DNA from: Echiichthys vipera
Lineage: Eukaryota > Chordata > Actinopteri > Perciformes > Trachinidae
DNA: 64,000 nucleotides
Reading direction: 5' to 3'
Assembly: GCA_963691815.1 (NCBI GenBank)
Contig: OY829651.1
Coordinates: 13,996,917-14,060,916, forward strand
Under the pieces are notes generated by a model that saw nothing but the letters and a program-made list of their open reading frames with translations, did not search any database and had not been told where the DNA came from. Positions 30,722 to 57,693 of the stretch are shown piece by piece (position 1 is the first letter of the stretch; every line of letters begins with the position of its first letter). The position numbers and the translations under genes are program-made.

Positions 30722-30830
30722 TCAAGGCTTTATTGTCCCGGGGGAGAAATTTGTCCTGAACACATCACGCTGCTGCTGCACAATGTACTCATAAACACAC
30801 TAAAAAAAAAAAACACACCATCTAAAGTGA
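30722..30830 (-). mobile_element. LINE-type 3' tail close to the factor VIII promoter
   Basis: GGCTTTATTGTCCCGGGGGA then GAAATTTGTC is the reverse complement of the recurrent AATTTCNCCC..GGGACAATAAAG tail, about 200 bp upstream of the factor VIII start codon. Confidence 0.5.
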
Positions 30831-31369
30831 CGCCATACATAATACAGATATAAACATGTGACTTACTGTACACCACTTCTAATTAATTCTTCATATATGA
30901 ACAGTTAATAATTGTTTCCAGGTTGTGAAAAGTCCCTTTGTCTGCTGTTTGAAAATCCACTTAAAAGGCTCATTTTTAAATGTTAAACCGTTCACGTTTA
31001 ATAGTAATAACTTGTTGACATCTATAACAAAAACAAAAAAGAGAAACGTGACTATAGAGGGACAACATTCATAACCACATTATCAATAATATTTCATCAT
31101 TCAAATATAGACTGTTATTAATGGATTATAAATAATGATAAATTAACCATTAATAGTTACAAAATGAACCCTTTATAAAAGTGTGGCTTATTTTTAGGTT
31201 TTGTGAGTGGTCAAATGTCATTTTGGATCCAAGCTGATATTTTTTAAGCTAGTTGTGTGGTGCGATGTTATAATATTGAAATAGCCTACATTACTGTAAT
31301 ATAAAACAATACTTAAAGTCACACAGAAGATTATGTTGGTGAGCTTTATTTAATTTAGGATTCAACTCC

Positions 31370-32135
31370 TAATGCCCCTTGGCAATAGTTGCTATAAAAT
31401 GGTAGTCCCAAAACAAAGATGGTCCAAGGAAATGGCGGGAGAAACTCCAAATGTGGATTTGAGGGAGCAGGTTTTCATGACTGGCCTTGCTGTAACTGCC
31501 ACCTCGTGGCAAATAGGAGGTACTACTGCAGGACTTCTGCAGATCGGACTGATGAAGAGGCAGTGCACAAGAACTGGTTTCAGTATTTTAATGCAAACAA
31601 AATGTCTTTATAGAAAGCTGTACAGTATGATCAAATCCAGAAACAAGCATGACTCCACATCGACGACGTATACTGACCTAATTTATGTAGGATTTAAGGA
31701 GGATATTGGAAAAATGGAACATAATATTCATAACTATGTTTTCATTAGTGTATAATCACCTGAAATTTTAGAATCGTGTTTTCTGTCAGCTAAGAAAGAG
31801 CCCTTCGTATCTCAGCTACATGGGGCCTCTTCCACGTTCCATGTTTCTACAGTAGCCCTGAACGGACAAACCAAAGATCGGCCCTAAAGAGGGCAAGTTG
31901 TGGTTTTCATGTTACCCGAAGGCCACTGCAGGTTCAACATCACACAGTTGATTCTGTTCCCTGTTGTTTCCTCTGTGCAGCCAATTGGTTTGAAAATAGA
32001 AAAGTAGAGCTACTTTTTTTTATATAGCTTCAGTAATTTTGAGGATTTTGTATTGTTTTAAACATGTGGTATCGAAAATGTAAGTATCGATACTACTGAC
32101 AACCTTAAATCCTACACATTGGTCCTTAACGTAGT
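31370..32135. repeat. Repeat-derived intergenic DNA between factor VIII and the MORC gene
   Basis: The only 1.7-kb gap between these two genes. The segment at 31780-32130 (ATGTTTCTACAGTAGCCCTG ... TCCTACACATTGGTCCTT) looks like a common teleost non-autonomous element. A 127-codon frame at 31372-31755 has no recognisable domain and is judged non-coding. Confidence 0.4.
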
Positions 32136-32266
32136 ATAAGCAAAAACAGAGGCATAATAAAAAATATTAGTATATCACATTTAAATCACACAAAAACTCT
32201 TAAATACGAACCCAAGCTTGAACAAATGAGAAACATCAATCTTTGCCAACAGAAATCTACTGTTGA

Positions 32267-32270
32267 TTTA

Positions 32271-32272
<2 letters not shown>
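32267..32272 (-). promoter_or_regulatory. AATAAA polyadenylation signal overlapping the MORC stop codon
   Basis: On the - strand the end reads CTTTAATAAATC: the TAA stop (32271-32273) and the AATAAA hexamer share two bases. I saw no other canonical hexamer in the next 200 nt, so a very short 3' UTR is likely. Confidence 0.5.
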
Positions 32273-47599
<15,327 letters not shown>

Positions 47600-47672
47600 T
47601 ATTGCGACTGTATTCTTATTTTTTTTGCCTGCACCGTGCGCGCGGTCACAAGCAGTGGGCGTAGCGTCCTCT

Positions 47673-47675
<3 letters not shown>

Positions 47676-47752
<77 letters not shown>
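47676..47752. repeat. (GA)n tract just upstream of the MORC start codon
   Basis: About 38 GA units, beginning about 77 bp upstream of the first ATG, in the presumed promoter or leader. The bases between include a CpG-containing patch (CCGTGCGCGCGG). Confidence 0.9.
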
Positions 47753-47755
<3 letters not shown>

Positions 47756-48334
47756 CAAGATCATTCTCATACTTGCCTTATGGGTTTTTATATCTTTCAG
47801 TTATTGATTTTTTTTTAACAATATCCACTTGTTTTGTAGAGAATATTGTCTCTTTTGATAGAAGAAATTGTCCCTTTTGGATTTTATTACAGCATCGTTT
47901 CCACTTTTTGTGTCTCCCGTTTTGGAATATCTGTGTTATTGATTTCTTTCTCTTGTAAAGAGCTGCATTTTATGCTGTGGTGCTGTATAAAAAAGTGTAT
48001 TAATATTATGGCACTTTCCCCCAATTCACCTGTGATTGATATAGTTCTCATGCACACTTTGATCGTATCTTTTTTATTTGCATATTTTAATGTAGTTTTG
48101 TTTTGTTCAAGTTCAAATGTTGTCTTGGTTTTGTTTGGCCTTTCTGCTCAGCTCCCTGTTGTCACACTGACCTCTGCGCTTTTCTCTGTCAAAGCTCTTT
48201 GTTAACTCATTTTAAAAATCGGTGTATAAATTATTTTAGGCTACTTGTGTTGTCAGTGTCTCTCTCTGTGACCGACCATCTTAGAGTACTTAACAGCATA
48301 CTTATTACCATGCAACTCGTTTATACTGACAGAC

Positions 48335-48480
48335 AGTGACTTGGATTTGGGCAATGAGGGGTCGCCGGTTCAAGCCTACTGGAGTACAGAGCATGAAATG
48401 TTAGCTGGAGAGGTGCCAGTTCACCTCCTGGTCACTACAGAGGTGACTATGTATTCCCCCTTGCAGCACTAATAAATGTA
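48335..48480 (+). mobile_element. SINE fragment, tRNA-like head and body
   Basis: B-box-like GGTTCAAGCC (48367-48376), then GCTGGAGAGGTGCCAGTTCA, matching the body of the copy at 39.6-39.9 kb, in the opposite orientation. Confidence 0.6.
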
Positions 48481-48699
48481 TTTTTCTTTCTTTCTTAGGA
48501 CACCAAAGGAGAGTAGTTGTGGGGAAATACATAACATCTCCCCCCGGTCAGGTAAGGAACAATGTCACTTGTCACTTTATATCACTTTATATCATCACTA
48601 CAATCACTTTATTTAGTTGTACTGTAACTTAATTCAGTAAGAAATGTTGCTACACTTTTAACACTGTTATCACTTATCGCTCCTTATCACTAATCACTT

Positions 48700-48985
48700 A
48701 TTTAGTTTGTACTTATCTTATTTCAATATGCTGCTAAACTGCACGGTGCGTATTGTTGTATATTGTATATACCTACGCTTAACCACAATGTCCGTTGCAC
48801 TCTGTCACATTAGTTATTGTTTGATTTATTTTATGTTAGCTTTATTTGTATTTGATTTATGTTTATGCTTATTGTTACTCTGATCCTTTTCCACCTTTGC
48901 ATTGAAACTGTTGCACAATAATTTCCCTCGGGATAAATAAAGCTTCTTGAATCTTGAATCTTGAATCTTGAATCTTGAAAGCACC
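48700..48985 (+). mobile_element. LINE-type 3' end with 7-bp tail repeats
   Basis: Ends AATTTCCCTCGGGATAAATA then AAGC, followed by about four tandem copies of the 7-mer TTGAATC. A short tandem tail after the 3' end is typical of some non-LTR elements. Confidence 0.6.
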
Positions 48986-51900
48986 ATCTGTTGTAAAAAC
49001 ATTGCAAAATATCACAATGATATGTGCATCTCACATCTCTCATGCTATCCCTGACATAAGCTTTCAACAGACAGCTGTCTGACTCATTTAATCAGGGGAA
49101 ACTGATTTTTAACAATGTTGCCCTACAGATATGTAATGAAGAATTATATAATAAGTATAAAACCAACAAGTACTACAAAAACATAAGACAGATCATACAC
49201 AAGCACCAGCATCCAAAATACAGTATATCATACATAAATATAGTATACTGTATGTGCCAAGTGCAAAAGTACTCATACAGAATAATACACTTCAGATGCA
49301 TATACAGTATTATATCAGTGATGGAACAATGTGCACATCGCTGCACTGAACCAACAACACATTCTCTGCTGAGCTGTAGAATAGCTGCCACCAGAGGTTG
49401 ATACTTACGCATTAAAATGACACATTTGGCAATAGGTTGCCCTGAGGCGGGAGCTGCTGGTTATGCCTGTCTGTCCGACAGTTGAGCTCATTATACTTCA
49501 ACATAACTTCTTGTCTATCATGCTGACTGGTTTTAAACAACCAGCTACAAAAGCCAACTCTGCAGTTTTAGACTGAAATAAGCCGTCAGAAAAACAAGGA
49601 AGACTCCTTTAACTGCTTCCTGTTTAGTTTTAATGTTTTATTTTCTCCACACCCTCTAGCTTCCTTTCCTGCGGCTAACTGCTGTGACCTTGGATGTACC
49701 CATTAGACTGGAATCCAATCTAGCACAACGAGTTTAGACACAAAATACATTTTGCACATTGTACTGTAATTCACATTTTTGGAGCTATAGGCCAGTATTC
49801 ACTGTTTTCCTAATGCCTTACCTATCAGAAAGACCATTTCATAGCTTGGTGGTAATGTTATAGTGCACTTTAACACTCAGGACACTGTTTTAAACAAATT
49901 CTGTTCTGCCCTTAGAAGCCCTTTTTATATATAGACATATTTAAATATATTTTTTGTTGTTCATTAATTTGAATTAATTTTCTTTATATTTTTGACCCTC
50001 TAAATACTGATTTATTACAAAAAGTCATTTTTCTAGCCCCTGCATAAACAAACTGAGGCCCCTGGCTGCCTTTTTATGTTCTGCTCTGCAGGGAGTCGCT
50101 CTGTTGGTTCCCAAACTTGAATTATGATGCAAACATGGTGGCAAAGGTCCTATTGATATAAGGGGATTTTATATTTTCACTTTAATCACTTGAATCAAAG
50201 AAAATACAGTGAGAACCATTGATTTTTACAGATAATTTCTGTCTTGCAACCCCCTCACACAAAATCCTTACACATCCATAGCAATGCAAAGATGTTCAAA
50301 TGAACAAACTGACTTCAATGACCTGGAAATCTCTATAACCCTGAAAATAGAATTTTGCACCATATAATGTAACCCAATGGTAATACCTTGTTATGTCTTT
50401 GCAAATAAAATCAAATGAGAAATGAGGGAATCCGATGAAATCCACTAAAATCGAATCATTTGAAGGCCTAACAGCAGGATGCGTTCGCAAACTAATGACA
50501 TGCCTGTTTTTTTATACTATTGCTATGAGATACAAACACACAGTGATTTATTGGTTTTCATAAATGCATATTTTTCGCCATCTGTTTTTTTTCTTGTCTT
50601 TTTACCCTTTGAATAACTGGTATAAAGAGAAACTAACAATTTCATATTTCTGTATTGAAATGGCAGTATAATGAAAATAAGTGGTTTTAATGGTAGTCAA
50701 TGAGCCCAAAAAGGGTTTCTAGCGACCCAACGGGAGTAAGTTATATAGACTATGCAAAATTTAGTTAATTTAGTTAATCATTCATTAATGATGAAATTCC
50801 AAAATTCATTGAAAAATGAACACCTTTTGTCGAATATCATCTCAGCATAATAAGTGCCATAAGTACAGCAAAAAACATGTCATGCAAAGCCTAAAAAGGG
50901 TGCCAAAGTTGCCAGAGGGTTAAACATGACAATATTAATAACCTGTGTAACATTTGTGGCACAGGATGATGGTGATACATGTTAAAACAAAGCATCACAG
51001 TAGAATCATAGCTAGTATTAGCAAGTGGTCATACTCTGCCAGACCAAGGAAGACTCTTAAGCTGCTAAAGTCCCGCTCATTGAATTGAACAGGTGTTTAT
51101 GGTATTGCTTTTGAATTAGATTTTTCCATTTGTGAGAAGAAAAAAAAAAAAAGGGTTACATATTATTTCAAAAGTTACAGGCAGGCTGGAAATTCCCAAG
51201 CTTATGTGTAACACATGTGACAGGTGATTGAGGTAAAACCGGGCATGTCATGTTAAGCTGCCTGTCTGAACACAAAGGTGTCGACTGTATGTCAGCCTCT
51301 TACACTGTGCTGCTGTTAAACAACGTGAGCGGTGGAGGAGCACCTGTGCTCATTGGTAGTACGAGTCAGACAAGTTGTGAACCTTTTGACTCTGCTGGTA
51401 GACTAAGTTGTATATAGCGGCAGGGAAATTACTGCGAACTAACAAAACCACTTAAAACTTTAACTCTCTGGTCAAGGATGTCATGGGACTTGTAAGGGGC
51501 AGTGTTTAATGTTGGGTGTTAGGCAACTATAGATGGACCAATAGCGGTGGCCAAGAGGCTAAGCGAGGGAAACACTTTACTTGCTGAACGCACTTCTGGA
51601 TAATACAAACTAAGCTGTCATCTAGTGCCCCCTACTCATAAAATTATACATTATAATCTTCTGTAAACTGTATATTGGACGTGAAGAACAGATAAATAAA
51701 CATTAAATAAGAAACATAGGTTCAATTAGCAATAGGCTATCATTAATAAAAGTACCCCTTAATAATCATCATAAGTAAAAAAGAAATCATTACCTGTAGC
51801 AATAAGAGAGAATTCAGCTGACCTCATATTTACCGGTCATGCATGGTCCCCCAACTCATAAAATAATGGACTATAAACTGTCTCTCTAGAGTATCTTGCT

Positions 51901-52437
51901 CTTGTTTTACTTCTTTCCCTTTCTCCTGTTATAGGTTCCCTACTCCAAGCTGGCTCGTGTATGTCCTGATCCACTGGAGTGTCTGGGCGAGTTTCTGGTT
52001 GATCTGAGCCTTTTCTCTTACGTTCACTTGATACTTGTTTATGTTACCAAGACTTTCTCTGACTTCTCTTGTCCCTTTCATTCAAGTCATTGATATTTTT
52101 TATCTTCACCCTCTTCTTCCATCTTTGCCTTTCTGTTCTGAGGTATTCCTCCTTTAACTCTGCATCGCTGTGTATTTTCTCTCTCCGCTTCCTTTCAAAT
52201 CACCTTTTTTTCTCCTTCTCTCCTCCACAGATAGCTGATGCCTAGCTATAACTTCCTAAAATACATCAAAGTTAAGTGTAGTGACTATGAAATTGGGGGG
52301 AATTACAGTGAATGTTAGATTTGGTTAAATGCTGTCATGCCATTTTCATGTGGCTATATGATGCTATGTAGGTAGGTAGTAGGTGCACTACTGTATGTGC
52401 ATCCCAAATAATGTAAGCCAAATGAACATGGCATAGG

Positions 52438-52550
52438 TAAGGGATAATGGGCAACACCATTAGACTATCCAAAGTTAACGTACGTTCAAGGTTGTAATGC
52501 GGCTATGACATGCAGATAGTCTAATGGCGTGAAGTCCATTATTCCGCTTA
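52438..52550. repeat. Imperfect hairpin element, about 32-bp arms
   Basis: Left arm 52438-52469 (ATTAGACTATC at its inner end) pairs with right arm 52515-52550 (GATAGTCTAATGG at its inner end). The loop includes the self-complementary AACGTACGTT. Confidence 0.6.
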
Positions 52551-53649
52551 TTCTAGAAAGAAATTTAGGGGGAACTACATAGATAAAGATATAAAAGTGG
52601 TTAATGAAACATTACAGGTCATATTTGTAGTTATTTTGATCAACAATTATATTCTTGCCACCGTTGAGGACCATTTGGAGGTTTTTGTCACCACCACCAG
52701 ACAACCTGACGGTGGTGACAAAGACCTGATCGTTCATATGATATGCAAGAGTTCCTCACATTAGCTATCTTGTTTCCCCTCTGTTGCTAGCTACTTCGGA
52801 CCTCTTCTTTAAAAGTGTACATTTATGTCAAAATCTTATCTTTTTCATACAAAGAGACACTGTTGACATGTTATGGTTGCGACAGTAGCAGTGTCCAAAA
52901 ATATGGACAAGTTTAGGAGAAAATAGGAAACTTACAAGAGCTTGTGGGGTCCTCAGGAAGGTAATTGACCTTGTAGCTACCTGATTATGGCTACTTTTAA
53001 TAACATCTGACGGTGGTGAAGAATATGTGGGACACATTTTGAGCAACCAGAAATAATTGTAAATATTGTTTGTAGTTTTAATACATATTACAATGTACAC
53101 TTTCATGTGGTAAAGATATTATTAAATTCAATTATTACTTTTTGCTTTCATAATCAAGGTGAAATGATTATTCTATCCGAGGACAACTGATGTTGTAGGC
53201 AATGGGCAAGTTATCATTAAATTAATACACAAATAAAATATAAACCAATAAAATAACCTTAGACTTGTGCAAAGGAACCCCTGACTATAACCTAGATTAA
53301 TTTTATTCATGAAAATGTTTTTCATTTCCAACAGAATTCACACTTTTCTTAGTGGGACATGTTGTATCCAAATTTCCAAGAATCAGTAATGTGGGTTATG
53401 TGATGAACAGTGTTTTTGTTCTGTTTTTGTGTACTTGTGGTTGTGTCCATGAGCATGTGTTAATGTGTGAATAATGTGAAGTGTGAACAACATCAAAAGT
53501 CTATTTTATTTATTTATTTCATCTGGGTAATAAAATAATGATTTATTCAATATTAAAACATTTTCTTTGCTCCATGTCTACATAAATAAGCTGTGACAAA
53601 ATTCTCATTCTCATGCTTAAATGGGCAAGAACAAATATAATTTGAATGT

Positions 53650-53880
53650 TCTTCCCGTGTCTGTGTGGGACCTCTCCCAGTTCTCTGGCTTCCTCCCACA
53701 GTCCAAATACGTGTTGCCCGTAGGTGTGAATGTGAGTGTGAATGATTTTCTGTCTCTATGTGCCCTGTCATAGACGTCCTGTCCAGGGTGTACCCCGCCT
53801 CAGGCCCAATGTCAGCTGGGATCAGCTCCAGCCCTCCTGCGACCCCGTTAGGGACAAGCAGTTGAAGAGGGATGGATGAA
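53650..53880 (+). mobile_element. Teleost LINE-type dispersed repeat
   Basis: Phrases TGGCTTCCTCCCACAGTCCA, GTCCAGGGTGTACCCCGCCT and CAATGTCAGCTGGGATCAGC match, from memory, a very common fish retroelement 3' region, ending in GATGGATGAA. Confidence 0.65.
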
Positions 53881-54040
53881 AGATTGTTAGATCATGTCAA
53901 TAACATGTCAGTATTGTAAAATACACACACGGATGATTATTGCAACTTTAGCTTTAAGCTTTAGCTTTCCATAACAGGTTCTTACAATTCATGGACAAAC
54001 GCATAGACAATAAAGAAATAAGGAAATAAAAATTCCTTTT

Positions 54041-54046
54041 TTTATT
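54041..54046 (-). promoter_or_regulatory. Polyadenylation signal of pmt
   Basis: On the - strand AATAAA lies about 29 nt after the pmt stop codon, implying a short 3' UTR. Confidence 0.5.
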
Positions 54047-54074
54047 ATCATCTCAACTCTAATGCATAAAATCC

Positions 54075-57000
54075 TCAATCCCTTGTTGCATAAAAGAGTC
54101 CCCATCGTTGGGCTCCACTGGTGGAACGTTCCAGTTTTTCTCTCCATCCATTTACTATTGCAAAATAGTCTTCCTCAGAGAATTCCTGCAGAGGACAAAT
54201 GCAGGTATGATAAGCATTTTGTCCAAAGAATTTGGATGAGGAATTTAGGTTTAGTTGGTGTCATTAGGTTGAAAGGTTGTGCTACTAACCTGAATGAATT
54301 CATCCTTGATGGCCTCTGCTCTCTGCAGCTCTGTCTTTATCACCTGAATGAACTGGGCCGTCCGGTCTTCCGACCGCACACTGCAGAAACCAGCTTCCTG
54401 AATGAACTACAGGAGAAGAGAGAGATCGTGAGATAGATAGATATAAAGATAGAGAGAAAGACACATAGACGCATCAAAAAGGCAATATAAAAAGATGCAT
54501 AAAAATGGATAAATAAGCGATCTAATTGTAGTGCAAAGTAATAATATAATAATATAATAATATAAGGTGCATTCGACAGATTATGTAAAAAAAAAAGTAG
54601 CGACAGCACCACCAGCTGATGGACAGTAGTAGTAAATTAGAAACACATGGTGGACTTTTCAGGAGTTACCCAATATGTGAATCTGGTTGTTTCTTCACTT
54701 CACCTTCAGTCACTGCAAAGCAGCAAACCTTTAACATACCTGTGCGCAGACATACATCTTCAATGGGGGCTTAAAACAGATTTGGGACTCATTAAAACAT
54801 ATGCAACCTATAATAGCTAGGTTTAAGGATCATACTTGTTATAGTGTGAGTTTTGGCTCCTTTTTTTATTTGACTTTTTAGGGTATTTTATATTTTTATT
54901 ATCTTTATTATCTTTTACTATGAGATAGGACAAACTATCTTTAGTTTTGTTTATTAGAATCCACATTAGCAAAAGCATTGCAGCAGCTATTCTACATAGA
55001 GACAATATAACTGACATCCTAACCAAAACATTACAGAATAAATTGGAAAAGACTAACAAACAGAGACAAAACAAGCTTCTCACTATTTAATAATCAGAAA
55101 AATTGAAATAGTCCACTACACTCCAGTTTCTCCAACACATTGTAAATCATAATATGGATAAAGAAAATCATTTGGCATTTGTGTACTTATATTTCTTGGA
55201 ACTTATTAGTCAACATCCGCAAACACTGATATATCTGTCATCAGTTAAAATCGGCGGATTTATCATTTACTGCATATATTGGATGGTACCGTGTATGAAC
55301 AGACACTGCAGTGTACTACTACTACTGTAATAATTTGTGTGCTAATAGTCTCGTCACATATTGGTAAAGAGACCATAGAGTTGAACTCCCTATAGGGCAG
55401 TGTAGTCCTTTCACAAACAGTTGCATAATAAAGCTCTAATGCACATTTACCTTGCCATACTGTGAGGGTGTATAGAGGACGTAGCCTCTCTGTTTGACGT
55501 AGGCCTCGAACACCGGTGTCCAGGGCTTCTCCCCACAGCAGTAATCACTAATAAGCAACTTGCCACCTGGCTTTAACCATGACTGGACACAAAGAACACG
55601 GAGAATGAAAACATAAGGCAGAAAAGTCACATAAAAAAGGCACTTTGGGAAAGGCAGTTAGTGAAGATTTGCCAGATTTAATCTCCAAGCTACAAATTCA
55701 AAAAGGTTTTAAAATCGATTAAATTACTTAATTCTACCAGTAAAAGAATGAGAAAATGCTCACATGGAAGCGTTTGAAGAGGGCCAGTTTGTCATCTATA
55801 TGCAAGATTGTGTCTCTGCTGTAGATCACATCAAAGGAACCTTCCGGGAACGACCTCTTCGTGGCATCAGCCACCTCAAACTGGACCTGAAGTAGAGTGC
55901 ATGCCATTACTTATTAAAGAAAGAAGACATTAAAAAGGGGAACACCATCTAAATTAAGAATTGCAAAATGGTATTTCCATGGCCAAGGAAAGTTCAATCA
56001 ATGTGTGCGAACATTAGCAAGAAACCAGAGAAGTACGTTGTCTATGGAGCAGTTCAGACTTTAAACTTGATGGGATCACACGTTTGGGTTTTAGCATGTT
56101 GTGTATCTTAACTAATATTTTTTGGACCGTCTTAGACTACAGGAATAACATGTATGAATGTTGGAAAATGGGCGTAGTTCCCCTTTAATCAATCTGTGGT
56201 ATTTAAGTATTTAAGATTATAGGACAAGGCAACATTTACGTACTGATGGCAGTTTCTCAGCGTTCGCCCTCTCCATGGCGATATCCACCATGTTGTCTGA
56301 CAGGTCCAGACCAAGAACCTCCACTCCAAAGGTCTAAGAAGTAACAATCACTGCAGTCACTACAGCCCTTTCAATCCTTTTATCGTCATTATTACGGTCA
56401 TTACCCTAACTATGCCAGATTCTTCGGTTTACCTTTGCCATGTAGAAGTCTCCTCCACCGATGCCACAGCCAACATCTAGAACTTTCTGTCCGGGCTTCA
56501 GGTTCAGCAGGTCCACAAACTCCTGTGAGCACAAAAAAAGAATTCATTATATACTTTAAGTGTTCAGTATCTCCATTGTCGGAGAAATAAGGATGATTGG
56601 GACGAAGAGATGTTAAGTTCACGAACGATCAGGTTCTTTGGTATAAAAGATGGGAACCGAGTCGTACTTGAGTGCCTTTTAATCGCTTTTTCCAAATATC
56701 ACTGCCTGCCTAAGATGTGCAGCACCCGGTTCATGGTCACGCTGTCGCTTTGCAACACTTCCTCATCCTCCTTCTCCTGTGGCCTTGACAGTGACTAAAG
56801 CAACAGTGGGATGAAGAATGCACAGAGAGCTGTTACACTTAAAACACACAAAAGACACTTTTTACTGACACTTTTATCCAACATGCGCAACATGCAGACG
56901 TGCATGCACAATGCCTGATTGATATTCTCTTTTGAGCGACCCTTGGAAAGGATCCGAACCATGAGATCCGGCTCCCAACAAAGAGCCATAATTCCCATCA

Positions 57001-57693
57001 CTATTACGATGAATATAATGAGGAGAGTAGTTTTTGTGCAATAGAGTTTATTTCTATAATTTTGCTCATCATCAACTCACACATCTGCGTCATATCTCAC
57101 ATTAAAAGAGGAGGAGAGGAAGCAGGAGGGGAGAGGAATATCGGCTGATAAAGCTTCTACGGTAAAAGCCGGTTCTGTTGCTGTTGAAGGTCATTTGTAG
57201 CATTTGTCTGATAGCAAAACCAAGACTCTACAGCCACACTATCTACCCAGTGGGGATGTATTCGGGAACAGCAGTGTTGTGAGCTAAATGCTAAAGTCAA
57301 CATGCTAACATGCTGATATTAAGCAGGTATAGTCATAGTCACGTTCACCATCTAAGTTTAGTAAGCTAGAATGCAAACATTTGATGATTAACAAACACAA
57401 AATCCAGTGGAGACTGGTGGTAGTATCATTAGTTGAGATGGTTCATTTGTGATAAACCGAAGTACTGGAAAAATTGCTGCTGGTTTTCCCGACTTGATCC
57501 CTACCTTAGTTGTGCTGGACCCGCCTGTGCTGACGTAACCTGCACCGAACATCTTCTCGTAGCGTAGGATGCCTCGGTTGGTGTACTGCTGGTTGTCCAG
57601 GAACTGCTGGAAGGTGTTGAATCCGTTCTGATTGCTTGTCGAGCGGGGAACCTTCTCCAGAAGCCAGCAGATCTGATTAGGATTGTTTTTCAT
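54075..57693 (-). CDS. pmt: pmt exons 6-12: linker and C-terminal methyltransferase domain (MT2)
   Basis: Residues about 210-492. All seven exons are phase 0 and multiples of three (189, 90, 90, 123, 132, 117, 111 nt). The motifs are KVLDVGCGIGGGDFYMAK, VLGLDLSDNMVDIAM, FDVIYSRDTILHIDDK and WLKPGGKLLISDYC, the last being the classic PMT2 end of the Rossmann fold. This domain is expected to perform the later methylations. Confidence 0.92.

Larger units (their letters stand above)
47760..54040. other. Intergenic stretch between the MORC and pmt genes
   Basis: I found no exon-like or conserved coding segment. It contains SINE and LINE tails (48.3-49.0 kb), an imperfect hairpin (52438-52550), and a LINE-type repeat (53650-53880). 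Otherwise it is AT-rich sequence with nothing specific. Confidence 0.6.

Noticed and set aside
31372..31755. 127-codon + strand frame between factor VIII and the MORC gene
   Set aside because: No domain, no splice context, and it lies in repeat-like sequence.
52687..52724. Short palindrome GTCACCACCACC / GGTGGTGAC
   Set aside because: Arms are short and low-complexity; no further support.
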